In this document: one piece after another, positions 1 to 8,028 of the stretch
Layout of the letters: each line of letters begins with the position of its first letter
Numbering within the stretch: the first letter of the stretch is position 1
Origin: ATZT02 sp964639395
GTDB lineage: Bacteria; Actinomycetota; Actinomycetes; S36-B12; UBA5976
Assembly: GCA_964639395.1 (NCBI GenBank)
Contig: CAZXCT010000016.1
Span: 1-21,240 of the forward strand
Length of the DNA: 21,240 nt
Direction: 5' to 3'
Translations under genes and position numbers: made by a program
The notes under the pieces: generated by a model
The model's database searches: none
What the model was told of the DNA's origin: nothing
The model's input: only the letters and a program-made list of their open reading frames with translations

Positions 1-2400
1 GCTGGAATTGTTGGTTGCGCACTTGCAGATGAATTAACCGAGCGTGGCTGGACTGATGTAACAGTGTTAGAGCAAGGTCCACTTTGGGCCGCCGGTGGTT
101 CAACTTCTCACGCCCCTGGTTTAGTTTTTCAAACAAATGGTTCTAAAACTCTTGCAAATTTTGCAACTTACACTGTTGAAAAATTAATGTCGCTAGAGCT
201 AGACGGTGAGCCATGTTTTTTACAAGTAGGAAGTTTAGAAGTTGCGACAACTCCAGAGCGATTAAGTGAATTACATCGGCGTGCTGGTTTGGCAACTGCC
301 TGGGGAATCCCTGCCGAAGTAATAGCCCCTGAGGCGGCGGCAAAACTGCATCCAGTACTTGATGCAAATTCAATTTTAGGTGCGCTGCATGTTCCAACTG
401 ATGGATTAGCAAAAGCTTTACGAGCAGATGAAGCAATGGGGCGGCGAGCAATTTCGCGTGGTGCTAAATTTTTAGAAAGACATGAAGTACTTGATATTAA
501 AAAAGAAAATGGTCGCGTTACCGGTGTCGTAACAAATAAAGGTGACTTTGCCGCAGAAGTAGTAATTGCTTGTGCTGGTATCTGGGGGCCCAAGGTTGGT
601 GAAATGATTTCAATGCCAACTGCATTACAACCGTTAGCGCACCAGCTTGCTTGGACTGAAGAGATTGATTCTTTAAGTGATCAAACACAAGAAGCAACAA
701 TTCCATTGCTTAGAAACCAAGATCACGATCTTTACTATCGCCAGATGGGTAAAAGTTTAGGTGTTGGTTGGTACGGTCATCGCCCCTTACCAGTAGCAGC
801 AAAGGATATTTTGCCTTTTGATAAAGCAGCGACAATGCCATCTATGTTGGAATTCACTGCCCCAGAGTGGGTTGGCGCAATGGAGCATAGTTCTGAAATA
901 TTGCCGGAACTAAAAAATGCAAAAATAACTTCCGGGATGAATGGCTTGTTTTCTTTCACTGTTGATAACAATCCCCTAATGGGTGAATGGCATGGGCTCA
1001 AAGGTTTTTGGGTTGCGGAAGCAGTTTGGGTAACACACTCAGCAGGTGTGGCTAGGGCAATTGCCGAGTGGTTGGTGGATGGACACCCTTCAATCACAGT
1101 GCACGATTGCGACGTAAATAGATTTGAAAAACATCAACTAAGCCCTGAACACATTCAAATGCGTGGCGAGCAAAATTACATTGAAGTTTATGACATCGTG
1201 CATCCCTTGCAGCCCATGCAAGCGCCACGACCACTGCGTACCACCGGCTTTTATTCACGCCAACAAGAGCTTGGTGGGGTATTTCTAGAAGCATCTGGCT
1301 TTGAAAGACCCCAATGGTATGAAAGTAATAAAAATCTTTTAGCAAATTATTCTGTTCCTGCTAGAAATTCATGGGCAAGTGAATACTGGTCTGCCATTTG
1401 CGGCGCGGAGGCGCTACATGTTCGCGAGCATGTTGGGATGTTTGACCTCTCTTCACTAAAGCGACTAGAGGTTGTAGGTAAAGCAAGTCAAGAATTTTTA
1501 ATGAAAATGACCACAGGCAATTTAGATAAGCCAGTAGGTTCAATTACCTATTGCTTAATGTTGGCCGAAACTGGTGGAATCTTAAGTGATATCACTGTTA
1601 GCAAGTTAGCAGAGAATCATTTTGTAATTGGCGCTAATTCAAATGTTGATTTAGTTCGATTAAAAGATTACGCACCAGACACGGTACAAATAAGAGACAT
1701 CACCAGCGGTACTGCAGTGCTGGGTGTATTTGGGCCGAAGTCACGAGAATTACTACAAACAATTTGTGATGACGATTTGTCAAATGAATCAATTAAATAT
1801 TTCAAAGCAAAACAAACCTATCTTGGTCAAGTGCCAGTCACTTTGTGGCGCCTTAGCTATGTTGGCGAGCTTGGATTTGAAGTATATGTAGATGCGGATA
1901 TGGCACTTAAGCTTTGGGACACTATTTGGAAAGCCGGAGAGAACTTGAATTTAATTGCGGCGGGACGCGGCGCCTTTAATTCAATGAGACTCGAAAAGGG
2001 CTATCGATCTTTTGGAACGGACATGACAACCGAACACAACCCCTATGAGGCAGGGCTAGGTTTCGCTGTTCGTAAGTCAGGTGGATTTATCGGTGATGCA
2101 GCGCTCGCAAAAATTGATCAAAGTAATTTAGCTAAAAAGCTAACTTGCTTGAAGATTCATAAAGCAGAAGATGTTGTGATGGGCAAAGAGCCAGTGCTTG
2201 TTAATAATGAAACAGTTGGTTATGTGACAAGTTGCTATTTTGGGCACAGCGTGGGCCATCCAATTGCCTATGCTTGGCTTCCGCTGCATTTGAGTAAAAA
2301 GGGTAATAAGGTTGAGATTGCATACTTCGACAAGTTAATCAGTGCAGAGGTTGCAGATGATCCATTATTTGATCCAGCAATGACGAGGTTAAAAGCATGA
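1..2400 (+). CDS. Dimethylglycine dehydrogenase-like FAD protein with C-terminal GcvT domain (5' partial)
   Basis: Likely oxidises dimethylglycine to sarcosine in the cytoplasm and passes the released carbon to tetrahydrofolate. The frame is open from base 1, where it reads AGIVGC, the end of a GxGxxG FAD-binding loop. Only about the first 10-15 residues are therefore missing, and the internal ATG/TTG codons are not the true start. The N-terminal half is a DAO-type FAD fold. A STSHAPG motif at window residues 34-40 carries the His that binds FAD covalently in known dimethylglycine dehydrogenases/oxidases. A linker (about 365-430) leads to a GcvT-type folate domain (about 438-799) with GRGAFNSMRLEKGYRSFGTD. 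The stop overlaps the soxB start in ATGA (2397-2400), so translation is probably coupled. The family also contains sarcosine dehydrogenases; the downstream sarcosine oxidase favours dimethylglycine as substrate. Confidence 0.85.
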   Translation, partial: AGIVGCALADELTERGWTDVTVLEQGPLWAAGGSTSHAPGLVFQTNGSKTLANFATYTVEKLMSLELDGEPCFLQVGSLEVATTPERLSELHRRAGLATAWGIPAEVIAPEAAAKLHPVLDANSILGALHVPTDGLAKALRADEAMGRRAISRGAKFLERHEVLDIKKENGRVTGVVTNKGDFAAEVVIACAGIWGPKVGEMISMPTALQPLAHQLAWTEEIDSLSDQTQEATIPLLRNQDHDLYYRQMGKSLGVGWYGHRPLPVAAKDILPFDKAATMPSMLEFTAPEWVGAMEHSSEILPELKNAKITSGMNGLFSFTVDNNPLMGEWHGLKGFWVAEAVWVTHSAGVARAIAEWLVDGHPSITVHDCDVNRFEKHQLSPEHIQMRGEQNYIEVYDIVHPLQPMQAPRPLRTTGFYSRQQELGGVFLEASGFERPQWYESNKNLLANYSVPARNSWASEYWSAICGAEALHVREHVGMFDLSSLKRLEVVGKASQEFLMKMTTGNLDKPVGSITYCLMLAETGGILSDITVSKLAENHFVIGANSNVDLVRLKDYAPDTVQIRDITSGTAVLGVFGPKSRELLQTICDDDLSNESIKYFKAKQTYLGQVPVTLWRLSYVGELGFEVYVDADMALKLWDTIWKAGENLNLIAAGRGAFNSMRLEKGYRSFGTDMTTEHNPYEAGLGFAVRKSGGFIGDAALAKIDQSNLAKKLTCLKIHKAEDVVMGKEPVLVNNETVGYVTSCYFGHSVGHPIAYAWLPLHLSKKGNKVEIAYFDKLISAEVADDPLFDPAMTRLKA

Positions 2401-3638
2401 GTGGTCCATTAACTCGGCGTCGTACCGCTGAGCTGCCAGCGCATCCAGATTTTTTATGGAAAACTCCGCAACTTAAGAAAGCCTATGACGTAATAATCAT
2501 TGGTGCAGGTGGTCACGGTTTAGCTACCGCTTACTACTTAGCAAAAAATTTTGGGATAACTAATGTCGCCGTACTCGAAAAGGGTTGGCTTGCTGGTGGC
2601 AACATGGCAAGAAATACCACAATTATTCGATCAAATTATTTATGGGATGAAAGTGCTGGGATATACGAACATTCTCTCAAACTCTGGGAAACGCTAGAAG
2701 AAGAAGTTGGCTATGAAATGTTTTTTAGCCAGCGCGGTGTAATGACGTTAGCTCACAGCGTGGGTGATGTTAGAAGCAAGCAACGAAATTATTATGCAAA
2801 CCGAGTAAACAGTATTGATACTGAATGGCTAACTCCAGAAGAAGCAAAAAAAATTGCTCCGATTTTAAACATAAGTGACAAGATTCGTTACCCAATTATG
2901 GGTGCGACCTACCAAGCGAGAGGTGGTATCGCTAAGCATGATTGGGTTGCTTGGGGTTACGCCAAAGCTGCTGATGACATGGGTGTTGATTTAATTCAAG
3001 GTTGCGAAGTCACCGGAATAAAAGTTCATAACGGAACAGTTCAAGGTGTTGAAACAAACTTAGGCTTCATTGCCGCAAATAAAGTAGCACTGGCTGCCGC
3101 TGGTCACACTTCTACGCTTACCCAATTGGCTGGATTTCGTGTTCCGTTACAAAGCCGAACATTGCAAGCATTAGTTTCTGAATTATTAGAGCAAGTACTT
3201 GACACCGTAATTATGAGCGGTGCTGTGCATGTGTACGTAAGTCAAGCGCACAAGGGCGAATTAGTTATGGGCGCTGGCACCGATGCATTTAATTCTTACA
3301 CCCAACGTGGCGGCTTTCATGTAATAGAGCATCAACTAGCGGCGGCTTGCGAATTATTTCCGATTTTTGCCAGAGCGCATTTGCTAAGAACTTGGGGTGG
3401 AATTGTTGACATTGCTCCTGACGCCTCGCCAATTTTAGGTTTAACGCCAATTGAAAATATGTATATAAATTCTGGTTGGGGTACAGGCGGATTTAAGGCG
3501 ACTCCGGGCTCAGGTTGGGTTTATGCAGATACCATTGCAAATAATCGTCCACATGATTTAGCTAAGAACTATTCTTTAGATAGATTTAAAACCGGACATT
3601 TAATTGACGAACACGGCGCCGCCGGTGTGGCGCACTAG
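2397..3638 (+). CDS. soxB: Sarcosine oxidase subunit beta
   Basis: Flavin subunit of the heterotetrameric sarcosine oxidase, which oxidises sarcosine to glycine, reduces O2 to H2O2 and gives 5,10-methylene-THF. The protein has 413 residues, normal for this subunit (about 400). A dinucleotide-binding motif, VIIIGAGGHGLATAYY, lies at residues 32-47. GGIAKHDWVAW (residues 176-186) contains His181, which aligns by context with the His that carries covalent FMN at the beta/alpha interface of characterised enzymes. The C-terminal part has the family's SGWGTGGFKATPGSG flavin-closing segment. It starts inside the previous stop codon (ATGA) and is followed 6 bases later by soxD. The gene order beta-delta-alpha-gamma is the classical one and makes the assignment very secure. 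Confidence 0.95.
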   Translation: MSGPLTRRRTAELPAHPDFLWKTPQLKKAYDVIIIGAGGHGLATAYYLAKNFGITNVAVLEKGWLAGGNMARNTTIIRSNYLWDESAGIYEHSLKLWETLEEEVGYEMFFSQRGVMTLAHSVGDVRSKQRNYYANRVNSIDTEWLTPEEAKKIAPILNISDKIRYPIMGATYQARGGIAKHDWVAWGYAKAADDMGVDLIQGCEVTGIKVHNGTVQGVETNLGFIAANKVALAAAGHTSTLTQLAGFRVPLQSRTLQALVSELLEQVLDTVIMSGAVHVYVSQAHKGELVMGAGTDAFNSYTQRGGFHVIEHQLAAACELFPIFARAHLLRTWGGIVDIAPDASPILGLTPIENMYINSGWGTGGFKATPGSGWVYADTIANNRPHDLAKNYSLDRFKTGHLIDEHGAAGVAH

Positions 3639-3644
3639 GGATAA

Positions 3645-3926
3645 ATGTTATCTATAAATTGTCCTTGGTGTGGCGCGCGCGATGAAACTGAATTTCACTA
3701 TGGCTCTCAAGCGCATATTGCTTATCCGGATAAACCCGACGAACTTTCTGATCAACAATGGGCCGAATATATTTTTTATCGAGACAACCCAAAAGGTTGG
3801 CTACAAGAACGCTGGGTGCATAGCGCAGGTTGCCGGCGCTGGTTCAATGTTTGGCGAAATACGCTAACTCATCAATTTGGTGATAGTTATCAGCCATTCA
3901 CTACTGCGCCAGCGAGGCCACAATGA
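3645..3926 (+). CDS. soxD: Sarcosine oxidase subunit delta
   Basis: Small zinc-binding structural subunit of heterotetrameric sarcosine oxidase, 93 residues, which is the usual size. The zinc ligands of the family are all visible: Cys6 and Cys9 in CPWCG, and His59 and Cys63 in WVHSAGCRRWFN. A purine-rich AGGGAT (3637-3642), overlapping the soxB stop, lies just before the ATG. The stop codon overlaps the soxA start in ATGA, implying coupled translation and balanced subunit levels. A 65-residue ORF in another frame inside this gene has no support. Confidence 0.95.
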   Translation: MLSINCPWCGARDETEFHYGSQAHIAYPDKPDELSDQQWAEYIFYRDNPKGWLQERWVHSAGCRRWFNVWRNTLTHQFGDSYQPFTTAPARPQ

Positions 3927-6616
3927 CTCAGGTGAATTTTGAGTTTGATTCTAAAATTTATAGTGGCACAAAAGGTGAAACACTTGCTGTCGCCTTATTA
4001 AAAAATGGAATAAAAACTTTTACTGACAGCACCTACCTTTCTAGGCCGCGTGGAGTTATCGGCTTAGCAGCTGAAGAGCCTTGCGCTTTAGTTCAAATTG
4101 ATTCTGGTAGCGGCGAACCAATGGTGCCGGCAACCACCGTTGAATTAGTTGAGGGTTTAGCAGCAAGAGGCTTAGCTGGGATTGGTGATTTACCAAATGT
4201 TGACGATGACGCGAGGTATGACAAAACAAATCGTCATGTTGAGGTACTGATTATTGGTGCTGGTATCGCTGGGTTAAAAGCAGCTAAAACTGCTTTAACA
4301 AAAAAGCAAAGAGTGATGCTAATTGATGATTCCCCTACGCCAGGAGGATACTTTTCGCAAGCAAATCTTGAAATCGACCCGCAACTGCTAGCTGTATTAA
4401 CTGATCCCAACCTGCTGCATTTGCAGCGAACCACCGCAATTGGTCTTTATGACCAAGGTTATGTAGTGGCAGTTGAAAAGCGCACAGATCATCTCGCAGC
4501 AAATTATGATCCAAAAGTTGCCCGAATTAGAACCTGGCATATACGTGCAAAAGAAATTATTTTAGCTACTGGGGCATTTCAAAGATTTTTAGTATTTGCG
4601 AACAATGATCGCCCCGGGATTATGCTCTCGCATGCTGCAGCTACCTACGTAGACAAATATAAGGTAGCAATTTTTAAAAATGCTGTTGTGATTACGGTTG
4701 ACGATCAGGGCTACCGCGATGCAATCCGGCTACATCAAAACGGAGTCAAGGTACGCGCTATCGCTGATATTAGAGATGAAGCCCACGGGCCATTAGTCGA
4801 ACAAGTTAAGAGTCTAGGAATAGAAATAATTTATTCTGCTACTGCCACAAATACAAAAGCAGATGATAAGGGTGAGCTATCACAGGTAAGCATTGCGCAG
4901 GTAAGTCTGTCGGGTGAAGTTAAATCTTTTGTAAAAGACATTGATTGTGATTTATTAGCAATTTCAGGTGGGTGGACACCTACCGTGCACCTTGCAACAT
5001 TCATCGGGATAAAACCTATCTGGCAAGCAAAGCAGGCTGCCTTTGTCTTAGCAGCTATGCCTAAAGGTATTTCTGCCAGCGGAGCGGTTGCTGGTGATTT
5101 TGGAGTAATAGAAAACGATCCGGCAGTATTTTTTGGGGTTTTACCAAAAGATGAAGCTTGCGAAGTAAGTTTTATTGATTTGCAACGCGACGCCACTTTA
5201 AGAGATTTAAAGCGTGCCACCGGAGCTGGTTTAACTTCTATCGAACATATAAAGCGTTACACCACAATTGGTACAGCCCACGACCAAGGAAAAACCAGCG
5301 GCACCACCACCATTGGGTTACTTTCTCAGTTGATTAATAAACCAATTCCTGAAATAGGAACATTAAATTTTCGCCCGCCATATATTCCAGTTTTATTTGC
5401 AGCTTTAGCTGGTCGAGATCGCGGGGAATTATCTGATCCAATTCGCACCACTCCAATCCACTCTTGGCATTTACAAGCCAACGCACCATTTGAAGATGTT
5501 GGGCAATGGAAGCGCCCTTGGTACTTTCCAAAAGAAAATGAAGATATTCATCAAGCCGTTAAGCGCGAGTGTTTAGCCGCTAGAAATTCAGTGGCGGTAA
5601 TGGACGCCTCTACCTTAGGCAAAATCTCTATTCAAGGGCCGGACGCCGCAATATTTTTAGATCGCATTTACACGAACATGTTTTCAACTTTGAAAATTGA
5701 TCATTCTCGCTATGGCTTAATGTGCGGGGTCGACGGAATGGTAATTGATGATGGAGTTACCACTCGATTAGCTGAAAATAGATTTTTAATGACCACAACT
5801 ACCAGCGGTGCGGCAAAAGTGTTGGATTGGTTAGAGGAATGGCTTCAAACCGAATGGCCTGAATTAAAGGTTTACTGCACCTCAGTAACAGAGCAATGGG
5901 CGACAGTCGCAATTGTTGGCCCGAATTCTCGCGCCTTGATGAAAAGGCTAGCCCCTGAATTAGATGTTTCAAATGAATCGTTCGCTTTTATGACAAATAA
6001 ATACGCTGAGGTTGCTGGAGTGCCAGCAAGAATTGCCCGAATTTCTTTTTCAGGTGAATTGGCCTATGAAATAAATGTTGAAGCTTTTTATGGCTTACAT
6101 ATATGGAAGTCAGTTATGCAAATGGGTAAAGAATTTGATATCACTGCGTATGGCACTGAAACTATGCACGTATTACGTGCTGAAAAGGGATTCATAATCG
6201 TTGGGCAAGAAACCGATGGAACTCAAACTCCGCAAGATTTAGCAATGGATTGGATTGTTTCAAAAAAGAAAGATTTCATCGGAAAGCGCTCATTTTTAAG
6301 GTCAGATACTGCGCGAAGCGGCAGGCACCAATTAGTAGGTGTGTTAAGTAAAGATAAATCAGCTTTCTTGCCAGAAGGCGCCTATTTAACAGCAGCGGAT
6401 AAATCAAACGGTATTTCTGGCAGCAACCACATTGGTTATATAACCAGTTCATATGATTCTGCAACGCTCGATAGAGTGTTTTCGCTAGCCTTAGTTGCTG
6501 ATGGTCAAAATAGAATCGGTCAATCTGCCATTGTCCCGTTAGGTGAAAATTTGATAGAAGTTGAAATAACTGAGCCTATTTTTTACGACAAAGAGAATTC
6601 CAGGCGAGATGGTTAA
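3923..6616 (+). CDS. soxA: Sarcosine oxidase subunit alpha
   Basis: Large subunit of heterotetrameric sarcosine oxidase. It binds NAD, shares FMN with beta and transfers the oxidised methyl carbon to tetrahydrofolate. Residues 1-90 form the 2Fe-2S-like N-terminal domain typical of alpha subunits, with the RPRG and EEPCALV motifs. A Rossmann motif, VLIIGAGIAGLKAAK, lies near 108-122. A second, degenerate nucleotide-binding stretch (VVITVDDQGYRDA) follows, as is normal in this family. A GcvT-type folate-binding domain spans roughly 525-890. At 897 residues it is shorter than the approximately 950-1000 I recall for many homologues. The shortfall appears to lie between the N-terminal domain and the Rossmann domain. 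The 3' end overlaps soxG by 8 bases. Confidence 0.94.
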   Translation: MTQVNFEFDSKIYSGTKGETLAVALLKNGIKTFTDSTYLSRPRGVIGLAAEEPCALVQIDSGSGEPMVPATTVELVEGLAARGLAGIGDLPNVDDDARYDKTNRHVEVLIIGAGIAGLKAAKTALTKKQRVMLIDDSPTPGGYFSQANLEIDPQLLAVLTDPNLLHLQRTTAIGLYDQGYVVAVEKRTDHLAANYDPKVARIRTWHIRAKEIILATGAFQRFLVFANNDRPGIMLSHAAATYVDKYKVAIFKNAVVITVDDQGYRDAIRLHQNGVKVRAIADIRDEAHGPLVEQVKSLGIEIIYSATATNTKADDKGELSQVSIAQVSLSGEVKSFVKDIDCDLLAISGGWTPTVHLATFIGIKPIWQAKQAAFVLAAMPKGISASGAVAGDFGVIENDPAVFFGVLPKDEACEVSFIDLQRDATLRDLKRATGAGLTSIEHIKRYTTIGTAHDQGKTSGTTTIGLLSQLINKPIPEIGTLNFRPPYIPVLFAALAGRDRGELSDPIRTTPIHSWHLQANAPFEDVGQWKRPWYFPKENEDIHQAVKRECLAARNSVAVMDASTLGKISIQGPDAAIFLDRIYTNMFSTLKIDHSRYGLMCGVDGMVIDDGVTTRLAENRFLMTTTTSGAAKVLDWLEEWLQTEWPELKVYCTSVTEQWATVAIVGPNSRALMKRLAPELDVSNESFAFMTNKYAEVAGVPARIARISFSGELAYEINVEAFYGLHIWKSVMQMGKEFDITAYGTETMHVLRAEKGFIIVGQETDGTQTPQDLAMDWIVSKKKDFIGKRSFLRSDTARSGRHQLVGVLSKDKSAFLPEGAYLTAADKSNGISGSNHIGYITSSYDSATLDRVFSLALVADGQNRIGQSAIVPLGENLIEVEITEPIFYDKENSRRDG

Positions 6617-7169
6617 CTTGGACAAATTGCGCACCAGCCCACTTAATTCAATTAAAATTGGATCTGAAAGTACTGTAAATATAAAAGAAATTGCATTTTT
6701 GAATATGTGGGATCTAAGAGTTGAGCCTGCTAGCACGGCAGCGGCAAAAGTTGAAAAAGTTTTAGCAATCAAACTCCCCCTTAGGGTCGGTGAAACTACC
6801 GCATCAAATATTTCGTGTCTCGCACTGGGCCCAGATTGGTGGTTATTAGTAGGGGTTAAATTAAGTGAAATAGAGAATCTAATTCAAAATACACAAAATG
6901 AATTTATCTCTTTAGTTAACGTTTCTGCTCAAAGAACCTGCCTTGAGGTGAGCGGCCCCGCTGCAAAAAGTGTGCTGCAACATGCCTGGGAAGGCGATTT
7001 AGATGATCAAGGTTTAGCTGTTTCTGCTTGTACTCAAGGGCTAATGGCGCGTTGCCCCACTATTATTCACCGCGTTGAAAAGACCACCTATCGACTCTAT
7101 GTCAGAAGTTCTTTTGCACAACACTTATATAAATTTTTGGCAGATGCCGCAACCGAGTACTTAAACTAG
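6609..7169 (+). CDS. soxG: Sarcosine oxidase subunit gamma
   Basis: Fourth subunit of heterotetrameric sarcosine oxidase. It is distantly related in fold to GcvT/YgfZ folate-binding proteins and is thought to support assembly. The protein has 186 residues, normal for SoxG. It shows the weakly conserved family hallmarks: LGPDWWLLVG near 76-85, VNVSAQRTCLEVSGPAA near 103-119, and a C-terminal YRLYVRSSFAQHL stretch. Sequence conservation in this subunit is always low, so the call leans on position: it starts 8 bases inside soxA and completes the B-D-A-G set. A GGGGA Shine-Dalgarno sequence after its stop serves folD. Confidence 0.9.
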   Translation: MVNLDKLRTSPLNSIKIGSESTVNIKEIAFLNMWDLRVEPASTAAAKVEKVLAIKLPLRVGETTASNISCLALGPDWWLLVGVKLSEIENLIQNTQNEFISLVNVSAQRTCLEVSGPAAKSVLQHAWEGDLDDQGLAVSACTQGLMARCPTIIHRVEKTTYRLYVRSSFAQHLYKFLADAATEYLN

Positions 7170-7176
7170 GGGATTA

Positions 7177-8028
7177 ATGAGCGCAATTATTTTAGATGGC
7201 AAAGCAACTGCAGCAAAAGTAAAAGCAGATCTAGCCGTTCGTGTTAAGGCGCTAAAAGCAAAAGGTGTAACTCCAGGCTTAGGAACAATTTTAGTTGGGG
7301 ATGATCCTGGGTCTCATGCTTATGTTGGTGGTAAACATAAAGACTGCGAAGAGGTTGGGATTGCCTCAATAAGAGTTGATTTACCCCCTAGCGCAACAGA
7401 ACAAGATGTACTAGCTGCCGTAAATAAATTAAATCAAGATAAAAATTGCACTGGGTACATTGTGCAACTTCCACTTCCAAAAGGAATCGACACTAATAAA
7501 ATTTTAGAAGCAATGGACCCCGATAAAGATGCTGATGGTTTGCATCCAGTGAATTTAGGCAGGCTAGTGCTGGGTCAAGCCGCTCCACTCCCTTGTACGC
7601 CGCGGGGTATTGTCGAACTACTACGCGAATACAACGTGAACATAAATGGTGCGCACGTTGTTGTAGTTGGTCGCGGAGTTACCGTTGGTCGTCCGATTGG
7701 ATTATTACTTACTAGAAAATCAGAAAATGCCACCGTTACTTTATGTCATACCGGAACAAAAGATTTAGCGTCGTTTACCAAGCAAGCGGACATTATTGTG
7801 GCAGCTGCCGGTGTGGCACATCTGATTAAACCTGAAATGATCAAAGCCAATAGTGCGTTGCTAGATGTTGGAATAACACGTACTGAAGCAGGATTGGTTG
7901 GTGATATTGATCCAAGCGTCACAGCTGTTGCCGGATATTTTGCGCCAATGCCAGGTGGAACCGGGCCAATGACTAGGGCTATGTTGCTAGCAAATGTGGT
8001 TGATACGGCAGAAAGGCTTAATGCATGA
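7177..8028 (+). CDS. folD: Methylene-THF dehydrogenase / methenyl-THF cyclohydrolase
   Basis: Bifunctional enzyme that oxidises 5,10-methylene-THF to methenyl-THF with NAD(P)+ and hydrolyses it to 10-formyl-THF in the cytosol. The protein has 283 residues, typical for FolD. Visible motifs are YVGGKHK (49-55), with the catalytic Lys at 53, GYIVQLPLPKGID (93-105), DADGLHPVN (118-126), the nucleotide-binding VVVVGRGVTVGRPIG (161-175), and PGGTGPMT (259-266). A strong SD (GGGGA, 7170-7174) sits just before the ATG, and the stop overlaps the betA start in ATGA. Its place inside a demethylation operon indicates that it processes the methylene-THF made by the dimethylglycine and sarcosine enzymes. 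It may also be the cell's only FolD, which cannot be judged from this window. Confidence 0.96.
   Translation: MSAIILDGKATAAKVKADLAVRVKALKAKGVTPGLGTILVGDDPGSHAYVGGKHKDCEEVGIASIRVDLPPSATEQDVLAAVNKLNQDKNCTGYIVQLPLPKGIDTNKILEAMDPDKDADGLHPVNLGRLVLGQAAPLPCTPRGIVELLREYNVNINGAHVVVVGRGVTVGRPIGLLLTRKSENATVTLCHTGTKDLASFTKQADIIVAAAGVAHLIKPEMIKANSALLDVGITRTEAGLVGDIDPSVTAVAGYFAPMPGGTGPMTRAMLLANVVDTAERLNA

Noticed and set aside
168..593. Long minus-strand open frames under the dimethylglycine dehydrogenase
   Set aside because: They are complement-frame shadows with no domain, start signal or neighbour on that strand.
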